From Woeseiaceae bacterium (GTDB lineage: Bacteria > Pseudomonadota > Gammaproteobacteria > Steroidobacterales > Woeseiaceae), in assembly GCA_028279985.1 (NCBI GenBank), contig JANQMR010000018.1, positions 124,001-188,000 of the forward strand: a stretch of 64,000 nt of DNA. The letters run 5' to 3'. The position numbers and the translations under genes are program-made. Below, piece after piece: positions 16,366-24,134 of this stretch (the first letter of the stretch is position 1; every line of letters begins with the position of its first letter). A model generated the notes under the pieces. That model was not told where the DNA came from. It did not search any database and was given only the letters and a program-made list of their open reading frames with translations.

Positions 16366-16755
16366 TTACCCCTCCTTCATGCGCTTCCACAAATACATCA
16401 GACTAGCCAGTGCTGGCAGGATCAACAAAGCCACGACCATCAAAACGACAGATTCCAATTCCGTCGCGTTCATTGTGAAGACGGTCGTCGCGTCGACGAT
16501 GTCGGTTACGCAGCGCGCAGCCAAAGCCGCAAATAGGGCTGCGTGGCTACGAAATAATACGGCGATAACGATGACGAGCACGGCGGTCAAATTGCGGGTG
16601 ACATAAGCCATGGTCGTATAGTTGAAGTCTGGCGGCGGATTGAACAGCGTCGCCAAGGCAAAGCCCGAAACGATAACGACCTGAAGGCCAATTACGACCC
16701 AGAGCCATTTTGGTAGAAATTGTTCTAGCGATGTCTTCGACGGCGCGCTCATCAC
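16366..16755 (-). CDS. Small integral membrane protein of unknown function
   Basis: The protein has 129 residues with four hydrophobic segments: WLWVVIGLQVVIVSGFALAT, NLTAVLVIVIAVLFRSHAAL, a short one around ALAARCVTDIVDATTVF, and VVLMVVALLILPALASLMYL followed by a basic end (WKRMKEG). The layout resembles small four-helix DUF families but I cannot name one. It is the gene nearest the tRNA-Ser attachment side of the island, and its composition is closer to the core genome than that of the sigma/hydrolase genes. Confidence 0.55.
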   Translation of the reverse strand: MMSAPSKTSLEQFLPKWLWVVIGLQVVIVSGFALATLFNPPPDFNYTTMAYVTRNLTAVLVIVIAVLFRSHAALFAALAARCVTDIVDATTVFTMNATELESVVLMVVALLILPALASLMYLWKRMKEG

Positions 16756-16810
16756 GATGTCTCACCCCTACTCTACGGCGGCGAACGGCGTTCGCACTTA
16801 TGTTTCAAGG

Positions 16811-16901
16811 TGGCGGAGAGGGCGGGATTTGAACCCGCGGTACGGTATCACCGTACACTCGCTTTCCAGGCGAGCACCTTAAACCACTCAGCCACCTCTC
16901 C
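16811..16901 (-). tRNA. tRNA-Ser (anticodon GGA)
   Basis: On the minus strand the 91-nt sequence starts GGAGAGGTGGCTGAGTGG and ends GCCCTCTCCGCCA with the CCA encoded. The anticodon arm reads CTCGCCTGGAAAGCGAG, giving anticodon GGA. The long variable arm (TGTACGGTGATACCGTAC) is the class II feature of serine tRNAs, and the T-arm is GCGGGTTCAAATCCCGC. Its 3' end faces the island with the broken integrase. Confidence 0.95.
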
Positions 16902-16903
16902 TG

Positions 16904-17188
16904 TCATTCGGTTTGTTCCGTATCGCCGACGAGTCTAATCCCCGGCGGCCGGTCGATACACGGCGAACCTGCCGGTCGCGGCGCGCGCGGCGCGGCATCC
17001 GGCAAGGGCATTTCCTTGCGCTCGTCGAGCGGGTCCAGGTCTTCCGGGACCTCGATCCGCTTGCCCTCCTCGGCCCGCTGGTACGGCTGCAGCTTGTCGC
17101 AGCTCAAATCCACGGTCTTGTTGCCGCCGCAGCCGCCGACCAAGCTACCCAAAAGCGCCATCGACAGCAGCGCCGCGATCCTGCTCAT
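16904..17188 (-). CDS. Small lipoprotein downstream of dapA
   Basis: The protein has 94 residues with a lipoprotein signal: MSRIAALLSMALLGSLVGGC, so lipidation is expected at the lipobox cysteine. The mature part is proline-rich (VPEDLDPLDERKEMPLPDAA). The start overlaps the dapA stop (ATGA). In many gammaproteobacteria the gene after dapA encodes the BamC lipoprotein. This product has a BamC-like short N-terminal region but lacks the helix-grip domains, so it may be a reduced form or an unrelated lipoprotein. Confidence 0.72.
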   Translation of the reverse strand: MSRIAALLSMALLGSLVGGCGGNKTVDLSCDKLQPYQRAEEGKRIEVPEDLDPLDERKEMPLPDAAPRAPRPAGSPCIDRPPGIRLVGDTEQTE

Positions 17189-18081
17189 GTAACCGCTGCC
17201 GCCGCCGGTTCGACCCCGGCCGTCGCCATCGCGGCCCGCATCTGCTCGTGATACCGCTCGTCATACGGCGTCAGCGGCAGGCGGATACCCGGCGACATCA
17301 AACCCATCCGGCTCACCGCCCATTTTACCGGGATCGGGTTCGACTCGGCGAACAGGGCTTCGTTCAGGGGCTGCAGCGTCGCATCCAGTTCGGCCGCGGC
17401 TTCGAGCTCGCCGGCCGCGGCCAGGCGACAGAGTTTGGCCATGCCGGCCGGTGCCACGTTGCCGCTCACGGTCACGACCCCGTGGCCGCCCTGCTTGATG
17501 AACTCGAACACGGTGAAATCGTCGCCGCTATACAACATGAAATCGTCGTCGACGAGCGCCCGGATTTGGCGCAAACGCTCCATGTCGCCGGTCGCGTCCT
17601 TGATGCCGAAAATGTTCGGGTGTTTCGCGAGCCTCGCAACGGTCTCGGGCAACAGATCGGCCACGGTCCGGCCCGGCACGTTGTACAACATCACAGGCTT
17701 GTCCACGGCATCGGCAATCGCCGAGAAATGCCGGAACAGGCCTTCCTGTACCGGTTTGTTGTAATACGGCACGACCAGCAGATAGGCGTCGATACCGGTG
17801 TCGCCCACCGCCAGCGACAGGTCGATCGTCTGCGCCGTCGAGTTGGAACCGGTGCCGGCGATGACCGGCAGCCGGCCGGCGGCAATCTCGACGGCCCGGC
17901 GGACGAGCGCTATGTGCTCCGATTTCTCCAGCGTCGCCGACTCTCCGGTCGTGCCGGCCACGACGAGACCGTCGCTGCCCTCGCGCACATGAAACTCGAT
18001 CAGCCGCTCCAGCGCCGCCTCGTCGACCCGGTTTCGATCGTCGAATGGCGTCACCAGCGCAACGAGGCTGCCCCTGAACAC
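17185..18081 (-). CDS. dapA: 4-hydroxy-tetrahydrodipicolinate synthase
   Basis: DapA condenses pyruvate with aspartate semialdehyde in lysine/diaminopimelate synthesis. From a GTG start at 18081 the protein has 298 residues. It opens VFRGSLVALVTPFDD, with GTTGESATL near residue 45, YYNKPVQEGLF, the VMLYNVPGR tyrosine segment and the Schiff-base lysine in FGIKDATGD. The GTG is chosen because GAGGGG sits 7 bases upstream; a TTG further out lacks support. It is coupled to the downstream lipoprotein and divergent from gcvR, a conserved gammaproteobacterial arrangement. Confidence 0.95.
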   Translation of the reverse strand: MFRGSLVALVTPFDDRNRVDEAALERLIEFHVREGSDGLVVAGTTGESATLEKSEHIALVRRAVEIAAGRLPVIAGTGSNSTAQTIDLSLAVGDTGIDAYLLVVPYYNKPVQEGLFRHFSAIADAVDKPVMLYNVPGRTVADLLPETVARLAKHPNIFGIKDATGDMERLRQIRALVDDDFMLYSGDDFTVFEFIKQGGHGVVTVSGNVAPAGMAKLCRLAAAGELEAAAELDATLQPLNEALFAESNPIPVKWAVSRMGLMSPGIRLPLTPYDERYHEQMRAAMATAGVEPAAAAVT

Positions 18082-18230
18082 GATATCCCCTCGCCACAAA
18101 TAAGCCGGCGATGTTACTGTTCACCGCCTGTGCCTGCAATACGCCGACCCCGGCGGTCGCAAGCGTCATCCCAGTCCCGGCGCGCCGGCTTTCGGCAAGT
18201 CGGCCCAAAGCACGAAAGTAGTTGAGAATA

Positions 18231-18761
18231 ATGTCACAACTTATTGTTTTATCAGCAGTAGGGTCTGACAGAGCGGGTGTCGTTCAGGACATCAGCGAAG
18301 TCATCCTCTCCTGCGGCGGCAATATCGAAGAAAGCCGCATGACCACACTCGGCTCGGAGTTTGCGGTCCTGATGCTGGTCTCCGGTAACTGGCATACCCT
18401 GAACCGGCTGGAAAAAGGCCTCGAACGCCTCGAAGCCAAGGACAATTTCAGTTTCTCGATTCGCAAGACCGACGAGCGCGAGGTCAAAAGCGACCGGATG
18501 CCCTACGCGGTAGACGTGGTCAGTCTCGACCAGCAAGGTATCGTCTTCAATCTTGCAAACTTCTTTGCCGCCCACAATATCGAGATTGCCGACGTGGCGA
18601 CCCGCCGCTATGCGGCGGCCCATACCGGCGCGCCGATGTTCGCGGTGCAAATGGCCGTCAACGTGCCCGACAGCGTGAGCATCGCCCAACTGAGAGACGA
18701 ATTCCTCGAAATGTGCGATCGCCTGAACCTCGACGCCATCCTCGAGCCTGTCAAGTCCTGA
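18231..18761 (+). CDS. gcvR: Glycine cleavage system transcriptional repressor-like ACT protein
   Basis: The protein has 176 residues with two ACT domains. The first begins QLIVLSAVGSDRAGVVQDIS and continues with GGNIEESRMTTLGSEFAVLM. The second begins YAVDVVSLDQQGIVFNLANF. This is the GcvR layout; in E. coli GcvR binds GcvA and represses the glycine cleavage operon when glycine is low. The ATG at 18231 is preferred to a TTG 9 bases upstream. The position between dapA and bcp is conserved in the group. No gcvA or gcvTHP is in this window. Confidence 0.88.
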   Translation: MSQLIVLSAVGSDRAGVVQDISEVILSCGGNIEESRMTTLGSEFAVLMLVSGNWHTLNRLEKGLERLEAKDNFSFSIRKTDEREVKSDRMPYAVDVVSLDQQGIVFNLANFFAAHNIEIADVATRRYAAAHTGAPMFAVQMAVNVPDSVSIAQLRDEFLEMCDRLNLDAILEPVKS

Positions 18762-18804
18762 GCGGCGAAAACGTCAACAGGAACCCCAACGGAGAACGAC
18801 ACCA

Positions 18805-19278
18805 ATGAGCGGACCGACATTGAACCGAGTCGTGGCCGATTTCACCGCCGAGGCCACCGGCGACAAGAAAATCCGGCTTAAGGACCTGCGCGGCAGCAAC
18901 GTGGTCATCTACTTCTATCCGAAAGACAACACACCCGGCTGTACGACCGAAGGCCAGGACTTCCGCGACCTGCACGGCAAGTTCAAGCGCCAGAAGGCGG
19001 TCGTACTCGGCGTGTCGAAGGACAGCATCGCCTCGCACGAGCGTTTCCGCGACAAACAGGAGTTTCCGTTCGACCTGCTGTCCGATCCGGACGAGAAGCT
19101 GTGCAAGCAATTCGACGTGATCAAGGAGAAGTCCATGTACGGCAAAAAATACATGGGCGTGGAGCGCAGCACCTTTCTCATCGACTCGGCCGGCAAGCTC
19201 AAACGGGAGTGGCGCAAGGTCAAAGTCAAGGGCCATGCCCAGGAAGTGCTCGACGCGGTCAAGGAGATCAACGCCTAA
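18805..19278 (+). CDS. bcp: Peroxiredoxin of the Bcp/PrxQ family
   Basis: This thiol peroxidase has 157 residues. The peroxidatic cysteine lies in the signature FYPKDNTPGCTTEGQDFRDL. The position five residues later that carries the resolving cysteine in E. coli Bcp is not cysteine here. The only other cysteine is in DEKLCKQFDV, so the enzyme may work as a 1-Cys type or use a different resolving residue. It reduces organic hydroperoxides in the cytoplasm. The gene end carries a tandem repeat of its stop region. Confidence 0.94.
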   Translation: MSGPTLNRVVADFTAEATGDKKIRLKDLRGSNVVIYFYPKDNTPGCTTEGQDFRDLHGKFKRQKAVVLGVSKDSIASHERFRDKQEFPFDLLSDPDEKLCKQFDVIKEKSMYGKKYMGVERSTFLIDSAGKLKREWRKVKVKGHAQEVLDAVKEINA

Positions 19279-19307
19279 GCCCATGAATTGCCTAAGCTCA
19301 TGAATTA
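19274..19307. repeat. Tandem repeat of the bcp stop region (17-bp period)
   Basis: GCCTAAGCCCATGAATT is followed at once by GCCTAAGCTCATGAATT. Each copy carries a TAA and a TGA. Because 17 is not a multiple of three, stops occur in all three frames (TAA at 19276 and 19293, TGA at 19284 and 19301). Confidence 0.75.
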
Positions 19308-19315
19308 TAAGGGCC

Positions 19316-19345
19316 CGGGCGGACTTCCCCGCGCCCGTCTTGTAT
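19316..19345 (+). terminator. Probable rho-independent terminator after bcp
   Basis: CGGGCG and CGCCCG form a 6-bp GC stem around a 10-base loop, followed by TCTTGTAT. The T-run is weak. A 14-bp direct repeat (CGTCTTGTATCATA / CGTCTTGTATCATT) follows. Confidence 0.4.
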
Positions 19346-19462
19346 CATACGTCTTGTATCATTGGCACCGGGTGGCGGTTTTTCGCTCGCGACCGCAGGG
19401 AACGCCGTCATCCTCCGCCAGTCGGAAACCTTATCTCGGAAACCTTAATCGACGTACTTGAG

Positions 19463-20959
19463 TTGCCTCGCTTGAGACCAGCAAACCGCAAAACACCGGC
19501 CCTGCTCGCGCTGATCGCGGCACTCGGCTTTACGGCCGGCGCCGGCGCGGAGGACATCGAGCTGCCGGACATCGGCAGCCCGGCCGACACCGTGCTGTCG
19601 AAGTCCGAAGAAGCGCGCCTCGGCCGGGCGATCATGAACCAGATCCGGATGAGCGGCCGGGTCGTCGAGGATCCGCTGGTCACCGAATACATCAACGACA
19701 TCGGCTTGAGGATCGCCGCCCATACCAACGACGGCGAGCATACCTTTCGCTTTTTTGTCGTCGACGACCCGCGGATCAACGCGTTTGCGATTCCGGGCGG
19801 CTACATCGGGATCCACACCGGCCTGCTGGAAGCCACCCGCAACGAGGACGAGCTCGCCGGCGTGCTGGCGCACGAGATCGCGCACGTCACCCAGCGCCAT
19901 ATCGCGCGCTCGCTGCACGCCAACCAGCGCCAGAGCATCCTGACCACGGCCATCATGCTGGGCGCAATACTCGCCGGCGTCGCAACCGGCGAGGGCGATG
20001 TCGCCGAGGCCGGACTCGCGGTTGCGCAGGGCTCGGCCGTACAGCAGCGCATCAACTTCACGCGCGCCAACGAATACGAAGCGGACCGGATCGGCATCGC
20101 GGCCCTGGCGGACGCCGGCTTCGATCCCTACGGCATGGGATCGTTTTTCGAGGTCATCGGCCGGATGCAACCGTCGGACCCCTCCATGCGCGTGCCCGAG
20201 TTCCTTCGCACCCACCCGGTGACGAATACCCGAATCGCGGAGGCGCGGGCCCGTGCCGCGAGTTATCCGCGCGTTCAGAGCGAAGATTCCACGAACTACG
20301 GCATCGCGCGAGCGCGGTCCAAAGTGGCGGAATTCGATACGGCCGCCCAGGCCGTCGAGTATTACGAGCAGAACGACTACGCACGGCAGGACGGCATCGC
20401 GCGTTACGGCCGCGCCATTGCCTACCAACGCGCCGGCCGGCACGTCGACGCCAACCGCATCTTCGAGGACCTGATCGAGCGCGACCAGAAAGTCATCGCC
20501 TACCACATCGGCCTGGGTGAGACCCAACTCGCCCTGGAGCAATACGACCTGGGTTTCGCCACCTTCGATCGCGCCGTGAGGCTGTTCCCGCGCAACGTGC
20601 CGCTGGTCATCCACTACGGCGAATGGCTGGTGCGGCTCGATCGCGCCGAACAAGCACATACGATGCTGCTCGACTTGCTGAACAACGTCCCCCCGACGCC
20701 GGAACAGGTACGGCTGATCGCCCGCGCCGCAAGCGAGGCCGGCGAGCACGCCGAGTCGTATTACTACATGGCCGAGTACATGCTGATGAACGGCGACCTG
20801 GTCGGCGGCGTGGGTTTTCTGCGGCAGGCGCTGGCCTTGCCGGAGCTGCAGGAGATTCAACGCATACGTTTCGAAGCGCGAATCGACTTCATCCGCGAGT
20901 ACATGACGGAAGAACAGCTCCGCCAGATTCAGCGCACCCGCACGGCACGCATAGGCTAA
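19463..20959 (+). CDS. bepA: Periplasmic M48 metalloprotease with TPR region, BepA-like
   Basis: BepA-type proteins help assemble or degrade outer-membrane proteins such as LptD. A signal-like segment (TPALLALIAALGFTAGAGAE) precedes the M48 domain, which has the zinc motif VLAHEIAHVTQRHIARS and the third ligand in ANEYEADRIGIAAL. The C-terminal half is helical with TPR-like repeats. The reading frame is open upstream to a TTG at 19340, but a TTG near 19463 fits a signal peptide better; neither has a strong Shine-Dalgarno, so the start is uncertain. The stop overlaps the mlaA start (TAATG), coupling two envelope-maintenance genes. Confidence 0.88.
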   Translation: MPRLRPANRKTPALLALIAALGFTAGAGAEDIELPDIGSPADTVLSKSEEARLGRAIMNQIRMSGRVVEDPLVTEYINDIGLRIAAHTNDGEHTFRFFVVDDPRINAFAIPGGYIGIHTGLLEATRNEDELAGVLAHEIAHVTQRHIARSLHANQRQSILTTAIMLGAILAGVATGEGDVAEAGLAVAQGSAVQQRINFTRANEYEADRIGIAALADAGFDPYGMGSFFEVIGRMQPSDPSMRVPEFLRTHPVTNTRIAEARARAASYPRVQSEDSTNYGIARARSKVAEFDTAAQAVEYYEQNDYARQDGIARYGRAIAYQRAGRHVDANRIFEDLIERDQKVIAYHIGLGETQLALEQYDLGFATFDRAVRLFPRNVPLVIHYGEWLVRLDRAEQAHTMLLDLLNNVPPTPEQVRLIARAASEAGEHAESYYYMAEYMLMNGDLVGGVGFLRQALALPELQEIQRIRFEARIDFIREYMTEEQLRQIQRTRTARIG

Positions 20960-21717
20960 TGACGCGCGCCGGCTATCTCATCGTGGCACTCTCGGCTGCC
21001 TTGATCGGCGGATGCGCGACAAGCCGTGAAGCGGCGGAAGCCTCCGGCCGGGTCGACTACGATCCAATCGAGCCGTTTAACCGGACCATGTACGGCGTCA
21101 ACGACACGATCGACCGGTACACCTTGCGGCCGCTGGCCAAGGGGTACCGGAACGTGGTTCCGAGTCCGGTACGCCGCAGCATCGGTAACTTCTCGGACAA
21201 CCTGCTGACGCCCCGCTCGGCGCTCAACGGTTTCCTGCAGGGCAGGCCGGACAAGGGGCTCAGCGACATTTCCCGTTTCGTCATGAACACGGTTTTCGGC
21301 ATCGGCGGCCTGTTCGACGTCGCATCGTACGCGGGCCTCGAGGAGTACGACGAAACCTTCTCGCAGACGCTCGCCGTGTGGGGCGTGCCGGAAGGCCCTT
21401 ACGTTTACCTGCCCATATTCGGGCCGAACTCGCTACTGGACGCGCTGACCTTACCGATCGACTCGTACAGCGAACCGCTCGCGTATTACGACGACGACAC
21501 GGCCCGGCAGTGGTTCTACATCGTCCGCGCGATCAATCTACGGGCCAGGCTCCTCGCCGCCGAGGGCATACTCGACGACTCCGCCGACCCCTACATCACG
21601 GTGCGCGAAGCCTATCTTCAGAACCGCGCCTTTCAGATCCACGACGGCGACCCGCCGGTCGAAGAAGACGAGTTCCTGAACGAGTTTCTCGAAGAATCGG
21701 ACTTCGAAGAAGAGTGA
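20959..21717 (+). CDS. mlaA: Phospholipid-transport outer-membrane lipoprotein MlaA (VacJ)
   Basis: The protein has 252 residues with a lipoprotein signal MTRAGYLIVALSAALIGGC. The mature domain carries YDPIEPFNRTMYGVND, DNLLTPRSALNGFLQG and WGVPEGPYVYLPIFGP, all characteristic of MlaA. MlaA removes misplaced phospholipids from the outer leaflet of the outer membrane and hands them to MlaC. The remaining Mla proteins are encoded convergently just downstream (mlaFEDCB). The C-terminus is strongly acidic (EEDEFLNEFLEESDFEEE). Confidence 0.95.
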   Translation: MTRAGYLIVALSAALIGGCATSREAAEASGRVDYDPIEPFNRTMYGVNDTIDRYTLRPLAKGYRNVVPSPVRRSIGNFSDNLLTPRSALNGFLQGRPDKGLSDISRFVMNTVFGIGGLFDVASYAGLEEYDETFSQTLAVWGVPEGPYVYLPIFGPNSLLDALTLPIDSYSEPLAYYDDDTARQWFYIVRAINLRARLLAAEGILDDSADPYITVREAYLQNRAFQIHDGDPPVEEDEFLNEFLEESDFEEE

Positions 21718-21745
21718 AGCGGCGTTAAGGGAACGCAAGACCGAG

Positions 21746-21792
21746 TTAATGCTCGATCAATGCTCGATCAATACTCGACAAATACTCGATCA
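21746..21792. repeat. Tandem 11-bp repeat of the mlaB stop region
   Basis: On the minus strand, starting at the mlaB stop, the unit TGATCGAGTAT is repeated four times with changes and ends in TAA. Stops lie at offsets 0, 22, 33 and 44 from the first base (TGA, TGA, TGA, TAA), so all three frames are closed. The second unit has lost its stop (TTG). Confidence 0.75.
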
Positions 21793-22125
21793 ACGCTCGG
21801 GCGCTTCGATAAACCCCGACCAGCGTTCCCCCCGGGTCAACAGCGGCTCGACCTCCGTCGTGCGGGCGATGGCCCGGACACGTTCGGGCATGTCCACGAA
21901 CCGGATCTCGCGGACCGTATGATTGGCCCAGGTGATCCATTCGAGCAGCAGCGCGAGACCCGCCGAGTCGGACCGCTTGACGCCGGACAAGTCGATCTCG
22001 ATGCGGGTGTGACGTATGAACGGCTGCTCGCCGGCCTTGAGAATACGCTCGACGGTATCGAAGGTCATGTCGCCGTTCAGCTTGAAGCGGCCCTCTCCGA
22101 GGTCCTCGAGTTCGAAGTCACTCAT
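21790..22125 (-). CDS. mlaB: STAS-domain protein MlaB
   Basis: The protein has 111 residues with a STAS fold: ELEDLGEGRFKLNGDMTFDT, then RIEIDLSGVKRSDSAGLALL with the conserved DSAG loop. MlaB is the cytoplasmic partner of the MlaFEDB ABC transporter and binds the ATPase MlaF to regulate its activity. It overlaps mlaC by 8 bases at its 5' end and is the last gene of the mla operon. Its stop is followed by the 11-bp tandem repeat. Confidence 0.9.
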   Translation of the reverse strand: MSDFELEDLGEGRFKLNGDMTFDTVERILKAGEQPFIRHTRIEIDLSGVKRSDSAGLALLLEWITWANHTVREIRFVDMPERVRAIARTTEVEPLLTRGERWSGFIEAPER

Positions 22126-22747
22126 CCGTCTCGGATACCCGTACGGCTGCGGCTTTCGTGGCTTCGGCTTCCAACCGCTCGATCACGGCAACCAGGCTCG
22201 ACGATCGGATCTCCGCGTCGAGCTCGGCGCGGTAGTTCTTCATAAACGAGACCCCTTCGATCGTCACGTTGAAGATCTTCCACTGATCGCCGCGGCGCAC
22301 CAGATCGTAGTTCACCGGCACCTTGGAACCATCGTCGAGCTCGACTATCGTGCGCACCGGGGCCGTTTTCTTCGATACGTCGCCGCGAAACGCCAGTACC
22401 TCGATACGATCCTCCTCGAACTCCAGGACGCCGTCCGCATAACGCTTGAGCAGCGAAGCATAGAACGCGTCGATGAACCGCTGCCGGTGCTCGTCGGTTG
22501 CGCTGCGCCAGTGCCGGGCCAGCACGAGCTGAGCCGCGAAACGCCGGTCGAAACGCGGCAACAGGATGTCGTCGATGAGCTGGTAGAGCGCGGCGCGGTC
22601 CTTGGCAAACTGGTCCTTCTTGCCGCCCAGGCGTTCGGTCAGCATGGACACCGCTTCTTCGATGACCGCGTTGGGCGATTGTGCGAGCGCGAAATTGGCC
22701 GACAGCCCAAGCACGAGCGCGGCCCCGGTAAGAATCCATCTTTTCAC
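22118..22747 (-). CDS. mlaC: Periplasmic phospholipid-binding protein MlaC
   Basis: The protein has 209 residues with a signal peptide (VKRWILTGAALVLGLSANFA then LAQS). The mature domain shows ISLPRFDRRF-like text here as ILLPRFDRRFAAQLVLARHW, RFIDAFYASLLKRYADGVLE, VPVNYDLVRRGDQWKIFNV and GVSFMKNYRAELDAEI, as in MlaC/Ttg2D. It ferries phospholipids between MlaA and MlaD. The GTG start at 22747 has GGGAG upstream and overlaps the stop of a mini-ORF (TAGTG) that itself overlaps the mlaD stop. Confidence 0.93.
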   Translation of the reverse strand: MKRWILTGAALVLGLSANFALAQSPNAVIEEAVSMLTERLGGKKDQFAKDRAALYQLIDDILLPRFDRRFAAQLVLARHWRSATDEHRQRFIDAFYASLLKRYADGVLEFEEDRIEVLAFRGDVSKKTAPVRTIVELDDGSKVPVNYDLVRRGDQWKIFNVTIEGVSFMKNYRAELDAEIRSSSLVAVIERLEAEATKAAAVRVSETDE

Positions 22748-22782
22748 TATTGGCTCCCCGAGCTCATTACTCCCGAGCTCAT
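22747..22782 (-). other. Mini-ORF bridging mlaD and mlaC
   Basis: An 11-codon frame (MSSGVMSSGSQ) begins with an ATG overlapping the mlaD stop (ATGA) and ends in a TAG whose G is the first base of the mlaC GTG start. It contains an in-frame 15-bp duplication (ATGAGCTCGGG twice). The gap is thus fully tiled, allowing ribosome hand-over from mlaD to mlaC. Translation is inferred. Confidence 0.4.
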
Positions 22783-23252
22783 TCTTGCGTGTCACCCTGC
22801 TCCCCTCTGACCAGGAACCGACCGATAAGGTTCTCCAGCACGACCGCCGATTGGGTAAAAAACAGCTCGCTGCCGTCGGCCAGGAACTCGGGCGAGCCGC
22901 CCGGGGTCAAGCCGATGTACTGACTACCCAGCAAACCGGCGGTCAGGATGCTGGCGTCGGAGTCCTCCGGGATCTGGTCGTAGCGGCTGTCGATCACGAA
23001 AGTGACGACGGCCTGCAAAGAAACCGGATCGAACTCGATGTACGTCACCCTGCCGATGGTCACGCCCGCCATCGCAACCGGCGCACGCTTGCGCAGGCTG
23101 CCGACGTTTTCGAAACGGGCCGTCACCTCGTAGGTCAGGTCGGCGTCGAAATCGTCGGTGCCGGTGGCGTGCGTGGTCAGAAACAGCAGCGCGCCCATGC
23201 CGAGCAGCGCAAACAGGCCGGTTCCGAGCTCTACTGTACGTGTTTGTTGCAT
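22779..23252 (-). CDS. mlaD: MCE-domain protein MlaD
   Basis: The protein has 157 residues with one N-terminal membrane anchor (VELGTGLFALLGMGALLFLT) and a single MCE domain (VTARFENVGSLRKRAPVAMA then GVTIGRVTYIEFDP, and LLGSQYIGLTPGG). MlaD forms the hexameric periplasmic ring of the MlaFEDB transporter and receives lipid from MlaC. It is the third gene of the operon, 94 bases after mlaE. Confidence 0.94.
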   Translation of the reverse strand: MQQTRTVELGTGLFALLGMGALLFLTTHATGTDDFDADLTYEVTARFENVGSLRKRAPVAMAGVTIGRVTYIEFDPVSLQAVVTFVIDSRYDQIPEDSDASILTAGLLGSQYIGLTPGGSPEFLADGSELFFTQSAVVLENLIGRFLVRGEQGDTQE

Positions 23253-23346
23253 ACGGTCACCTCAAAATATCCAGACCGTGACGGTGAAATCCGGCGCCTA
23301 GCGCAAGCGTCGCCACACATCGGACGGCCAGACGGAAAACCAACTT

Positions 23347-24120
23347 CTAGAGCATCCACGCCGTGATGATGAAGTTGAATATCAACACCGTGATCGCGGT
23401 GATGACGACGGTCCGGGTCGTGGCACGTCCGACGCCCTCGGCCGTAGGGATCGAATTATACCCCTCCCAGACCGCGATCAGGCTGGCCGCGCCGCCGAAA
23501 ACGACACTCTTGAGTATCCCCTCGTAGACGTCCTCGGAAGCCAGGGTCTGCTGCAACTGCTGCCAGAACGCGCCGATGTCCACACCCAACAGCGACACCG
23601 CGACGAGCTGCGAGCCGAACAGTCCGACGACGCTGAAAATCGCCACGAGAAACGGCATTGCGATGACGCCGCCGAGAAAACGCGGCACCACCACGCGCCG
23701 GATCGGATTGACCCCCATCATCTCCATGGCCGAGAGCTGGTCGGTGGCCTTCATCAGGCCGATCTCGGAGGCAAGCGCCGTGCCGGCGCGTCCGGCGAAC
23801 AACAAGGCCGTGATCACAGGCCCAAGCTCCTTGATCAGCGCGAACCCGGCAAAGGTGCCGACCGAATCCTCGGCGTTGAACCGCGACAGCGTGTCGAAGC
23901 CCTGCAGGCCCAGCACCGCGCCGACGAAAAGGCCGCAGACCATGATGATCACCAGCGACAGGGCGCCGCTGTTGTAGACCTGGCCCACGACCAATCCGAA
24001 GCGGCGAAAGATCACGCCGGGACTGTGCATGATCAGCCTGAACAAAAACAACTGCAACGCGCCGAAAGTGCGGACGAATTGCACGAAGGTGATGTACAGA
24101 TCGCGGAAGGCGGCGAGCAT
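23347..24120 (-). CDS. mlaE: ABC transporter permease MlaE
   Basis: The protein has 257 residues with about five membrane segments and the MlaE family signature VITALLFAGRAGTALASEIG followed by LMKATDQLSAMEMMGVNPIR. It forms the membrane core of the phospholipid transporter. The ATG at 24120 sits 14 bases after the mlaF stop. Frames that continue upstream over mlaF are not coding. Confidence 0.95.
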   Translation of the reverse strand: MLAAFRDLYITFVQFVRTFGALQLFLFRLIMHSPGVIFRRFGLVVGQVYNSGALSLVIIMVCGLFVGAVLGLQGFDTLSRFNAEDSVGTFAGFALIKELGPVITALLFAGRAGTALASEIGLMKATDQLSAMEMMGVNPIRRVVVPRFLGGVIAMPFLVAIFSVVGLFGSQLVAVSLLGVDIGAFWQQLQQTLASEDVYEGILKSVVFGGAASLIAVWEGYNSIPTAEGVGRATTRTVVITAITVLIFNFIITAWML

Positions 24121-24134
24121 CGTCGGACTGGGGC

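Noticed and set aside
19445..20860. 471-residue minus-strand frame opposite bepA
   Set aside because: Antisense to a protease with intact HEIAH motif; no recognisable domain.
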